Of a DNA stretch of 64,000 nucleotides, positions 19,179-26,727 are shown piece after piece. The notes under the pieces are model-generated. The model saw only the letters and a list, made by a program, of their open reading frames with translations. It did not search any database and was not told the DNA's origin. The position numbers were made by a program, and so were the translations under genes. Each line of letters begins with the position of its first letter. The stretch's first letter is position 1. The stretch is from Azospirillum baldaniorum. GTDB lineage: Bacteria > Pseudomonadota > Alphaproteobacteria > Azospirillales > Azospirillaceae. The stretch covers positions 390,001 to 454,000 of the forward strand of contig NZ_CP022253.1 of NCBI RefSeq assembly GCF_003119195.2, given 5' to 3'.

Positions 19179-19907
19179 ATGATCGTGCTCTTTACGGATT
19201 TCGGGTTGTCCGGCCCCTACACCGGGCAGATGAAGGCGGTGCTGGCGCGGATGGCGCCGGGCCTGCCGGTCATCGACCTGTTCGCCGACGCGCCCGCCTT
19301 CGACCCGCAGCTCTCGGCCTATCTGCTGGCCGCCTACGCTCCGGAATTCCCGGCGGACAGCGTCTTCCTCTGCGTCGTCGACCCCGGCGTCGGGACCGAC
19401 CGCCGCCCGCTGGTGTTCGAGGCTGACGGGCGCCGCTTCGTCGGGCCGGACAACGGCCTGTTCGAGTTGCTGCGGCGGCGGGCCGAGTCGGTGCGCGCCT
19501 GGAGCATCGGCTGGCGGCCCGAGCGGCTGTCGGCCAGCTTCCACGGGCGGGACCTGTTCGCCCCGGTGGCGGCCAGCCTCGCCATGGGGAACCCGGTCGC
19601 GCTGGAACCCGTCGATCCGGCCGGCCTCGCGCGGCCCGACTGGCCGGACGATCTGGCGCGGATCGTCTATGTGGACGTCTACGGCAACGCCATGACCGGC
19701 CTGCGCGCCGACCGGCTGCCGGAGGACGCGGTGCTGCGGGCCGGCGGGCGCACGGTGCGCCGGGGCCGGACCTTCGCCGACGTCCCGGTGGGGGAGGCGC
19801 TGTGGTACGCGAACTCCAGCGGTCTGGCGGAGATCGCCGTCAACCGGGGCCGCGCCGACCATGACGCCGGGCTGGCGGTGGGCACGCCGGTGGAGGTCGT
19901 CCTATAG
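19179..19907 (+). CDS. SAM hydrolase / SAM hydroxide adenosyltransferase family protein
   Basis: 242 aa member of the DUF62 family, which splits S-adenosylmethionine to adenosine and methionine with an activated water. Family marks are the N-terminal LFTDFGLSGPYTGQMKA (Asp in TDFG), CVVDPGVGT, VGPDNGLF, SFHGRDLFAP and YGNAMTG. The start is set at ATG 19179, where homology begins; GTG 19161 is also in frame. It is transcribed away from the metal transporter operon and overlaps the end of the converging receiver-like gene by 6 bases. The physiological role of these enzymes is poorly known. Confidence 0.9.
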   Translation: MIVLFTDFGLSGPYTGQMKAVLARMAPGLPVIDLFADAPAFDPQLSAYLLAAYAPEFPADSVFLCVVDPGVGTDRRPLVFEADGRRFVGPDNGLFELLRRRAESVRAWSIGWRPERLSASFHGRDLFAPVAASLAMGNPVALEPVDPAGLARPDWPDDLARIVYVDVYGNAMTGLRADRLPEDAVLRAGGRTVRRGRTFADVPVGEALWYANSSGLAEIAVNRGRADHDAGLAVGTPVEVVL

Positions 19908-20300
19908 CCCGTCCAGGCAGCGGTCGAGCAGCGCCAGATCCACGGGGCGGGCCAGCACGGTGACCGGGCTGTTGCCCGGCTCAGCGTCCAACTGGGCGTC
20001 CGGCGCGCCGGCGGTCAGGATGATCCGGGTGTGCGGGTAGAGCATGCAGGCCAGCGCCGCGGCCCGGTCCCCCTCGTCCTTCAGCCGGTGGCGGCGGAGC
20101 AGGGCGACGGCCGGACCCTCGGCCCCGATGAGGCTCAGCGCCTCGAAGCCGCCGGACACCGTGGACACAGCGAAGCCGCGGTCGGCCAGATGACGGGCCA
20201 GCGCGTCCCGCTGGCCGGGATCGTCGTCGGCAACGACGGCGCTGCGGCCCCCCTGACCGGGCAGGCGGATGTCGACGTCGATGGAAAAGCCGGTCGTCAT
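19902..20300 (-). CDS. Degenerate single-domain receiver protein
   Basis: 132 aa from the ATG at 20300. The sequence follows the response-regulator receiver fold: SAVVADDDPGQRDALARHLADRGF at the N-terminus keeps the acidic cluster (D25-D27), and ILTAG keeps the conserved Thr. The phosphoacceptor position reads ALLRRHRL, with Arg where Asp belongs, and the conserved Lys is Arg (ARPVD). It is therefore unlikely to be phosphorylated in the usual way and may be a constitutive binding module. No output domain and no kinase neighbour. An upstream in-frame extension to 20384 looks non-coding. Confidence 0.75.
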   Translation of the reverse strand: MTTGFSIDVDIRLPGQGGRSAVVADDDPGQRDALARHLADRGFAVSTVSGGFEALSLIGAEGPAVALLRRHRLKDEGDRAAALACMLYPHTRIILTAGAPDAQLDAEPGNSPVTVLARPVDLALLDRCLDGL

Positions 20301-20395
20301 GCGGGTCTCACCACGGGCTTTCCTGGAATCTGACAGGTTTTCTACGCCACGCGGATGCCGGTTGCAAATCCCCATGGGCGGCACGCGCCGTCCGG

Positions 20396-20443
20396 TCAGC
20401 GGATCTCGACGTCAGCAGATCTCGACGTCAGCGGATCTTGACG
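20396..20443. repeat. Three 16-bp tandem repeats at the HAD gene end
   Basis: TCAGCGGATCTCGACG is repeated three times (20396, 20412, 20428) with one change in copy 2 and one in copy 3. Copy 3 covers the last codons and stop of the leftward HAD gene, so copies 1 and 2 are tandem duplicates of the gene end lying just past the stop. Confidence 0.9.
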
Positions 20444-21111
20444 ACGGTGGGGCGATCGACGATCGACAGCATCGGCAGGTCGCTGGGCCGGTTGCCGTAG
20501 CCCCAGGTCTCGCCGAAGGGGCCGTTGGCGGCGATCCAGCCGCGCACCCGCTCCAGCTTGTCCAGCCGGACGCAGTTGCCGGTGCACAGCCGCCCGGTCA
20601 GGGCGTTGTCCTCGACCTCCATCCCGGTGGCGAGCAGGTCGTCGACGTTCAACCCGCGCAGCAGGGCCGGCATGTAGATGTCGAGCGCCCCGGTGGCGAC
20701 GACCACCCGGCGCCCCTCGCGCCGGTGCATCTTCAGGGTTTCGACCAGCGGGGCGTGCCAGCGGATGCGGTGGACCAGCCGCTCGGCCGCGGCCAGCGCG
20801 TCGGCCACCGGAACGCCGCGCAGCGTCCGGCGCAGCAGGATGGCCTTGACCGATCCCGGAAAATCCACCCCCGGCCCGCGCCCGCGCGCGTGGCGGTGCA
20901 GGCCGGAGCGCAGGGCGTCCAGGAAGGCCAGCCGGGCGCGGTTGCGCCCGATGACCTCGCCGATGAACATCAGCAGGCTGTCGCCGTGGATCAGCGTCCC
21001 GTCGAAGTCGAAGAAGGCCACCCCCGGCGCGATGGAGGCCAGGGGATTGGTGCCTGCGGTGGAGGGACCGGAGGCGATGGCGTCGAAAAAGGGAGCGGCG
21101 CTGGTCTGCAT
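20428..21111 (-). CDS. HAD-superfamily subfamily IB phosphatase-like protein
   Basis: 227 aa of SerB-like (HAD-IB) organisation. Motif I is FFDFDGTLIHGDS near residue 33 with both catalytic aspartates; motif II is VVVATGAL; motif III contains DKLERV; motif IV reads YGNRPSDLPML, where the usual form is YGDS.SDLPML, so the first metal-binding Asp is Asn while the second is kept. Activity may be lowered or altered. The substrate is unknown; relatives act on phosphoserine or lipid phosphates. A helical cap lies between motifs I and II. Confidence 0.85.
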   Translation of the reverse strand: MQTSAAPFFDAIASGPSTAGTNPLASIAPGVAFFDFDGTLIHGDSLLMFIGEVIGRNRARLAFLDALRSGLHRHARGRGPGVDFPGSVKAILLRRTLRGVPVADALAAAERLVHRIRWHAPLVETLKMHRREGRRVVVATGALDIYMPALLRGLNVDDLLATGMEVEDNALTGRLCTGNCVRLDKLERVRGWIAANGPFGETWGYGNRPSDLPMLSIVDRPTVVKIR

Positions 21112-21180
21112 GCGCCCTTATCCGGCGGAACGCGCCGCGTCACAAGTCAAATGCGTTGCGGCGGGCCGTCGGCGGCAGCT

Positions 21181-21423
21181 TTAGTGCAGCGACGGGCTGG
21201 GGGAATCGTCCGCGTCCTCCGCCTCGATGAGCATCTCGCCCACGGCGATTTCTCCGGCGCATTCCTCCAGCCCGGCCTTCACGGCGATCAGGAGGTTGAT
21301 GATCTCGCCGTTGTCCTGCTCCAGGATGCGCAGGCGCTCCTCCAGCTTGTCCAGACGGCGGGTGACGCTGTCGGTCAGCCGGTCGAGGCGGGCGAGAACC
21401 GGGTCGTTGTTCGTGTCGTCCAT
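21181..21423 (-). CDS. Small coiled-coil hypothetical protein
   Basis: 80 aa, acidic, with a heptad-like helix LDRLTDSVTRRLDKLEERLR at residues 13-32 followed by a second helix and a disordered acidic tail ending DSPSPSLH. It has no cysteine pair, signal or membrane segment except a single Cys in ECAGE. It may oligomerise. I do not recognise the family. An alternative upstream start exists in a different frame and is not favoured. Confidence 0.65.
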   Translation of the reverse strand: MDDTNNDPVLARLDRLTDSVTRRLDKLEERLRILEQDNGEIINLLIAVKAGLEECAGEIAVGEMLIEAEDADDSPSPSLH

Positions 21424-21585
21424 GGCGGCGGTTGGTCCGTCGATGATTCGTGTGCGTTCCTGAAGCTAGGACCACGCATCGCCTCTGGACAGACCCGCGC
21501 CCGGCGCAACCCGCAATTGATGGGATTATCGTCCGGATGGTGCCCGGCGAGTCCCAAAGGACTCAAGGCCGGGCACGCCCGGGCG

Positions 21586-22020
21586 TTACTCCCCCTCCGA
21601 CGTGGTGGTGCGGCGGCGCAACGGAACACCATACAGTTCAAGCCTATGGCCGAGCAGTTCATAGCCCAATTCGCGGGCTATGACTTCCTTCAGCCGTTCG
21701 AGATCTTCATTCTGGAACTCCACCACCTTTCCGGATTCGAGATCGATCAGGTGATGATGGTGCTCCGACCCGGCTTCCTCGTAGCGGGCGCGGCCATCGC
21801 CGAAGTCCAGCCGGTCGATCACGTTCGCATCCTCGAACAGGCGCATCGTGCGGTAGACGGTGGCGATGGAAATGCGCGGGTCGATGGAGGAGGCCCGGCG
21901 GTGAACCTCCTCCACGTCGGGGTGGTCGGCGGCCTCCGACAGCACGCGCGAGATCACGCGGCGCTGGTCGGTCATCTTCAGCCCTTTCTCGATGCAGAGC
22001 TGTTCGAGGCGCGAAGGCAT
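21586..22020 (-). CDS. Fur-family metal regulator (Fur/Mur type)
   Basis: 144 aa metal-dependent repressor. The N-terminal winged helix is intact (MTDQRRVISRVL, DPRISIATVYRTMRLFE), followed by the metal-binding dimerisation domain with EHHHHLIDLESGKVVEF. The CxxC zinc site of E. coli Fur is missing (LES in place of CxxC), as in many alphaproteobacterial Fur/Mur proteins, which often respond to manganese. That fits the nearby TroA-like transporter, though the two are not adjacent. Irr is less likely because no haem regulatory Cys-Pro motif is present. It is divergent from the transglutaminase-like gene. Confidence 0.9.
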   Translation of the reverse strand: MPSRLEQLCIEKGLKMTDQRRVISRVLSEAADHPDVEEVHRRASSIDPRISIATVYRTMRLFEDANVIDRLDFGDGRARYEEAGSEHHHHLIDLESGKVVEFQNEDLERLKEVIARELGYELLGHRLELYGVPLRRRTTTSEGE

Positions 22021-22213
22021 GGAAGTCCCCTTGTTGTCGTCTCATTGGCGCGCGCGGTTCGGCCCCGTATGGCTTGGCGCCTGTGGCCCTGGCCGCGCGT
22101 TGGCCGCCGTCCCTCCCCGGCACGGCCACCCAAAAGCCCGAGCACCATACTGTGATTCGGAACCATTCACAAACGCCGACGTTTGGTGTCGGCTTACGGA
22201 AAGGGCGCGCGCC

Positions 22214-23155
22214 ATGATGACCCTGGACATCCACCACACCACCACATACCGCTACGCCAACCCGGTAACCTTCGGCGACCACCGCCTGATGTTCCGGCCT
22301 CGCGACAGCCACGATCTGCGGTTGATCGAGACGGGTCTGGTGATCAGCCCGCCGCCGGCCTCCGTCCGCTGGCTCCATGACGTCTTCGGCAACTCCATCG
22401 CGGTGGCGAGCTTCGACCAGCCGGCGACGGAGCTGCGCTTCGAAAGCCACATCCGGGTCGATCACTACCCGATGGGCGAGCTGGAATTCCCCATCGAGGA
22501 CTACGCGCGTTCCTATCCCTTCAGCTATTCCGCGGAGGAGGTGCCGGATCTGGCGCTGACCACCCAGCGGCATTATCCGGACCCCGAGCATCTGGTGGAC
22601 GAATGGGCCCGGCAGTTCGTGACGCTGGGCGAGGGCGGGCCGCCCGACACGCAGGACATGCTGGTGTCGATGACCCGCGCCATCAAGGAGACCTTCACCT
22701 ATCAGGCCCGCGACCTGGAAGGCACCCAGAGCCCGGTGGACACCCTGACGTGGAAGAGCGGCTCCTGCCGCGACTTCGCGCTTCTGATGATGGAGGCCGT
22801 GCGCTCGCTGGGCTTCGCGGCGCGCTTCGTGTCCGGTTACCTCTACGATCCCGCGCGGGACGGGCAGGAGGGCGCGATGACCGGCGGCGGGGCGACCCAC
22901 GCCTGGGTGGAGATCTACCTGCCGGGCTGCGGCTGGGTGGAGTTCGATCCGACCAACGGCATCATCGGCGGCAAGAACCTGATCCGCGTCGCCGTCGCCC
23001 GCGACCCCTCGCAGGCGGTGCCGCTCGGCGGTTCCTGGACCGGGGCGCCGGCGGATTTCCTCGGCATGACGGTGGATGTGCAGGTCACCGCAACCGGCGG
23101 GACGGGTGCCGGCAACGCTCCGCAAAACCCGGTGCCGGCGGCCGGAGCCGCCTGA
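22214..23155 (+). CDS. Transglutaminase-like cysteine peptidase family protein
   Basis: 313 aa. It starts with the bacterial transglutaminase N-terminal domain (LDIHHTTTYRYANPVTFGDHRLMFRPR), followed by a papain-like core whose triad is visible: Cys in KSGSCRDFALLM, His in THAWVEI and Asp in EFDPTNG. Members are cytoplasmic or periplasmic and include peptidases and amide-bond enzymes; the substrate is unknown. No signal peptide is seen. The start ATG has GGAAAGG upstream. The C-terminal tail is low complexity (GTGAGNAPQN). Confidence 0.88.
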   Translation: MMTLDIHHTTTYRYANPVTFGDHRLMFRPRDSHDLRLIETGLVISPPPASVRWLHDVFGNSIAVASFDQPATELRFESHIRVDHYPMGELEFPIEDYARSYPFSYSAEEVPDLALTTQRHYPDPEHLVDEWARQFVTLGEGGPPDTQDMLVSMTRAIKETFTYQARDLEGTQSPVDTLTWKSGSCRDFALLMMEAVRSLGFAARFVSGYLYDPARDGQEGAMTGGGATHAWVEIYLPGCGWVEFDPTNGIIGGKNLIRVAVARDPSQAVPLGGSWTGAPADFLGMTVDVQVTATGGTGAGNAPQNPVPAAGAA

Positions 23156-23258
23156 CACGGCAACCAATTGCAAACGAACGTCTGCCAGAATGGAGGGTCC
23201 GGGGCCGTTTCGGTGCCGGACCGACCGTCCCATCCGACAGACGAGGCTGCGTCATCCC

Positions 23259-24452
23259 GTGCTCGATCCCGATCCGACCAGTCCCGCCCCCGGCGGCACG
23301 CCGGAAACGGAGGCCGCCCCTGTCCTGACGGCGGCGCTGCTGGCCCTCCCTGAGCCGTCCGTCGGGCCGGATGTGCCCTGCCGCATCCTGCGGGACCGTC
23401 TGGCCGCCCAGCCCGGCCTGCCGGCGCTCGCCGTGGCGGCGGAGGACGGGCGCGTTCTGGGGCTGGTGGACCGTCTGGCGCTGGCGGGGCTGGCCGACCC
23501 GGAGGCGCCGGCGCGGACGGCGATGGACCCGGCGCCGCTGCTGGTCGAGGCGGACCTTCCGCTCTGCGAGGTCGCGCGGCGGATCATGCAGGACAATCCC
23601 GGCGCGCTGGCTTCCGGCTTCGCCGTGCTGGAGAACGGGCGGTACCTCGGCATCGGGTCGGGGGTGGCCCTGCTGGCGCGGACCGACGAGCAGATCATCC
23701 AGCGGACCCGCCAGCTCGACGAGGCCCGCCGCGCCGCGGAGCGCGCCAACCGCGCCAAGACCGCCTTCTTCGCCTGCATGAGCCATGAGATCCGCACCCC
23801 GCTCAACGCCATGATGGGCTTCGCGGAACTGCTGGAGCAGGAGGTCCTGGGGCCGATCGCCAACCCGCTCTACCGCGACTACGCCCGCGACATCGCGGAA
23901 AGCGGGCGCCATCTGATGGACCTGATCAACGACCTGCTCGACCTGTCGAAGGCCGAGGCCGGGCGGCTGGAACTGGCCGAATCCGCGGTGGACGTGCCGC
24001 GCGTCGCCATGGGCAGCGCCCGCCTGCTGTCCGACCGCGCCGGGCGGGCCGGGGTCGGGATCGAGACGGACCTGCCGCCCGACCTGCCGCCGCTGCGCGC
24101 CGACGAGCGCAAGCTGCGGCAGATGCTGCTGAACCTGCTGTCCAACGCGGTGAAGTTCACGCCGCCCGACGGGGTGGTCACCTTGAACGGCCGCATGGCG
24201 GCGGACGGGACGCTGTGTCTGTCGGTGCACGACACCGGCATCGGCATGACCGCCGACGAACTGGAAAAGGCGCTGGAGCCCTGGGGCCAGATCGACAGCG
24301 CGCTGGGCCGCAACCACATCGGCACCGGCCTGGGCCTGCCCCTGACCAAGCGGCTGGTGGAGCTTCACGGGGGGCGGCTGGACATCGACACCGCCCCCGA
24401 CCGCGGCACCACCATGACGCTGGTCTTCCCGGCGGAGCGGGCGGGCGGGTAG
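23259..24452 (+). CDS. Cytoplasmic sensor histidine kinase
   Basis: 397 aa if begun at GTG 23259; the ATG at 23190 is an alternative but the added residues look non-coding. No membrane segments. Residues about 35-135 form a degenerate pair of CBS-like units (LPALAVAAEDGRVLGLVDR, then PAPLLVEADLPLCEVARRIM). After a short coiled coil comes HisKA with MSHEIRTPLNAM (His176), then HATPase with NLLSNAVKFT, HDTGIGM and GTGLGLPLTKRL. There is no receiver domain and no adjacent response regulator, so it is an orphan kinase. Confidence 0.88.
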   Translation: MLDPDPTSPAPGGTPETEAAPVLTAALLALPEPSVGPDVPCRILRDRLAAQPGLPALAVAAEDGRVLGLVDRLALAGLADPEAPARTAMDPAPLLVEADLPLCEVARRIMQDNPGALASGFAVLENGRYLGIGSGVALLARTDEQIIQRTRQLDEARRAAERANRAKTAFFACMSHEIRTPLNAMMGFAELLEQEVLGPIANPLYRDYARDIAESGRHLMDLINDLLDLSKAEAGRLELAESAVDVPRVAMGSARLLSDRAGRAGVGIETDLPPDLPPLRADERKLRQMLLNLLSNAVKFTPPDGVVTLNGRMAADGTLCLSVHDTGIGMTADELEKALEPWGQIDSALGRNHIGTGLGLPLTKRLVELHGGRLDIDTAPDRGTTMTLVFPAERAGG

Positions 24453-24456
24453 CGTT

Positions 24457-24542
24457 GCCCCCACCCCGGCCCTCCCCCGCTTCGCAAGGGAGGGAGAACG
24501 GTCCCCTCCCCTGCGAGAGCGGGGAAGGGCTAGGGAGGGGGC
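24457..24542. repeat. GC-rich inverted repeat, family A copy 2
   Basis: A shortened, diverged copy: the left arm GCCCCCACCCCGGCCC with CCGCTTCGCAAGGGAGGG, then a right arm with CTGCGAGAGCGGGGAAGGG. It begins 5 bases after the kinase stop and ends 12 bases before the htpG stop, between convergent genes. Confidence 0.8.
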
Positions 24543-24553
24543 AACGGGAAGCC

Positions 24554-26443
24554 TTACGCCAGCCCCTTCTCCATTGCGCTCGCCAGACGGCGGGCGAAGG
24601 CGGCGGGGTCGGGCAGGGCTTCGCCTTCCACGATGCGCGCCTGGTCGAGCAGCAGCCACGCCGCGTCGTCCAGCGTGGTCGCGGCACCGCTCGCCTTGGC
24701 GCGCTCGGCGAGGCGCTTGATCAGCGGGTGGGCGGGGTTGACCTCCAGGATGCGCTTGGCCGCCGGGGCGTCCATGCCGAGCTGCTTGTGCTGCTTCAGC
24801 AGGCGTTCCAGATGCATGTCCATGTCGTTCTCGTCGGCGACGAGGCAGACGGCGCTGTCGGTCAGGCGCTCCGACGGGCGGACGTCCTTCACCACGTCCT
24901 GGAGGGTCAGCTTCAGCAGAACCAGCAGGTCGGTCAGCTCGCCTTCGGACGCCTTCTCCTCGGCTGGCTTCTCCTCGCCGCCCTGGATCTTGCCGAGATC
25001 GGCGCCGCCGCGGGTCACCGACTTGAAGGGCTTGTCCTGGAAGCTGCCGACCGACGGCACCCAGAACTCGTCCACCGGGTCGGTCAGCAACAGCACCTCG
25101 ACGCCCTTGGCCTTGAAGCCTTCGAGCTGCGGGCTGCGCTTCAGCGTCTCGATGTCGTCGCCGCTGATGGTGAAGATGGCCTCCTGGCCCTCCTTCATGC
25201 GGCCCAGATACTCCTCCAGCGAGACCAGACCGTCACCGGCGGTGCTGCGGAAGCGCATCAGCTTCAGCAGGTCGTCCCGGTGCTCGTAGTCGTCGTAGAG
25301 GCCCTCCTTGAGGACGGCGCCGAAATTCTCCCAGAAGGCCGCGTATTCCTCCGCCTTCTCGGTGTCGCGGGCCTTCTTGCCCAGCTCCGACAGGACGCGG
25401 CGGGTGATGCCGGCGCGGATCTTGGCCAGCATCGGGTTGTGCTGGAGCATCTCGCGGCTGATGTTCAGCGGCAGATCCTCGCTGTCCACCACGCCGCGCA
25501 GGAAGCGCAGGTAGGGCGGCAGCAGGCCTTCCGCCGAATCGGTGATGAAGACGCGCTTGACGTACAGCTTCACCCGGTGGGCGCGCTTGGGGTCGAACAG
25601 GTCGAACGGCTTGGAGGACGGCACGAACAGCAGGTTCGTGTATTCGATCGCGCCTTCCGCCCGCCAGTGCAGGGTCAGCCACGGATCGTCGAAGGCGTGC
25701 CCGACATGGTGGTAGAACTCCGTGTACTGTTCCGCCGTGATCTCGTTCTTGGAGCGCATCCACAGGGCCGAGGCGCTGTTCAGCGACTTGGCGTCCTCGC
25801 CCTCGCCGAAGAGGATCGGGATGGCGATGTGGTCGGAGTATTTGCGGACGATGCCGGAGAGGCGGTGCTCCTCCAGATACTCGTCGTCGCCCTCGCGCAG
25901 GTGCAGCTTGATCTGCGTGCCGCGCGGCAGGTCGGCGACGTCGGAGATGGTGAACTCGCCCTTGCCGTCCGACAGCCAGCGCCAGCCCTGCGTGTCCCCG
26001 GCCTTGCGGGTCAGAACCTCCACCCGGTCGGCGACCATGAAGGCGGAGTAGAAGCCGACGCCGAACTGGCCGATCAGGTTGACGTCCTTCTTGGCATCCC
26101 CGTCTTTCGCGCTGTCCTTCAGGTTGCGCATGAAGGCGGCGGTGCCGGAGCGCGCGATGGTGCCGAGGTTCTCGACCAGATCCTCGCGGTTCATGCCGAT
26201 GCCGTTGTCGGCCACGGTGAGGGTCCGCGCCTCCTTGTCCACGACCAGCCGGACCTTCAGGTTCGGGTTGTCGGCGGACAGTTCGGGCTGCGTCAGCGCG
26301 GCGTAGCGCAGCCGGTCGCAGGCGTCGGAGGCGTTGGAGACCAGCTCGCGCAGGAAGACTTCCTTCTCGCTGTAGAGCGAGTGCGCGACGATGTCGAGCA
26401 GGCGGCTGACCTCGGCCTGGAAGCTGAGCCGTTCCTCGGTCAT
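24554..26443 (-). CDS. htpG: Chaperone protein HtpG (Hsp90 family)
   Basis: Bacterial Hsp90, an ATP-driven dimeric chaperone. 629 aa, normal length. The ATP-binding domain carries ELVSNASDACDRLRY, ADNGIGM and GQFGVGFYSAF; the middle domain has PLNISREMLQ; the C-terminal dimerisation domain follows. I start at the ATG at 26443 (MTEERLSFQAEV); the upstream open frame is not Hsp90-like. It stands alone, flanked on both sides by family A repeats. Confidence 0.97.
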   Translation of the reverse strand: MTEERLSFQAEVSRLLDIVAHSLYSEKEVFLRELVSNASDACDRLRYAALTQPELSADNPNLKVRLVVDKEARTLTVADNGIGMNREDLVENLGTIARSGTAAFMRNLKDSAKDGDAKKDVNLIGQFGVGFYSAFMVADRVEVLTRKAGDTQGWRWLSDGKGEFTISDVADLPRGTQIKLHLREGDDEYLEEHRLSGIVRKYSDHIAIPILFGEGEDAKSLNSASALWMRSKNEITAEQYTEFYHHVGHAFDDPWLTLHWRAEGAIEYTNLLFVPSSKPFDLFDPKRAHRVKLYVKRVFITDSAEGLLPPYLRFLRGVVDSEDLPLNISREMLQHNPMLAKIRAGITRRVLSELGKKARDTEKAEEYAAFWENFGAVLKEGLYDDYEHRDDLLKLMRFRSTAGDGLVSLEEYLGRMKEGQEAIFTISGDDIETLKRSPQLEGFKAKGVEVLLLTDPVDEFWVPSVGSFQDKPFKSVTRGGADLGKIQGGEEKPAEEKASEGELTDLLVLLKLTLQDVVKDVRPSERLTDSAVCLVADENDMDMHLERLLKQHKQLGMDAPAAKRILEVNPAHPLIKRLAERAKASGAATTLDDAAWLLLDQARIVEGEALPDPAAFARRLASAMEKGLA

Positions 26444-26599
26444 GGTGTCATCCTTGATCGTTCTTGTTGGTAAGTTTGCCGATGGGTCCGGAGGACGGCG
26501 CAGATATGTGCGAGCGCGCCGCCCCATGCAAGAGCGATCGGCTGGCGTTGCGCTGGAGTTTCGCAACCGGAGTGGGTGTGTTCTGAGGTGGAGGCGTTT

Positions 26600-26710
26600 G
26601 CCCCCTCCCTAACCCTCCCCCGCTTCGCAGGGGAGGGGACTAAGATTCCCTCTCCTGCGAAGCGGGGGAGGGAAGGGGCCCGCGGCGTCAGCCGTGGGAA
26701 GGGTGGGGGC
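26600..26710. repeat. GC-rich inverted repeat, family A copy 3
   Basis: The core arms are as in copy 1, but the right arm carries an extra block (GGGCCCGCGGCGTCAGCC...) before the terminal GGGTGGGGGC. The block is shared almost exactly with copy 4 at 31102, so these two form a subtype. It ends 17 bases before the stop of the leftward hypothetical gene. Confidence 0.85.
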
Positions 26711-26727
26711 AAGAACCTCCCCAAGCC

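Noticed and set aside
26444..26566. RpoH-type heat-shock promoter before htpG
   Set aside because: CTTGCA and CATATCT occur, but the spacing is about 20 bases, not the 17-18 of the consensus, and one consensus base does not match.
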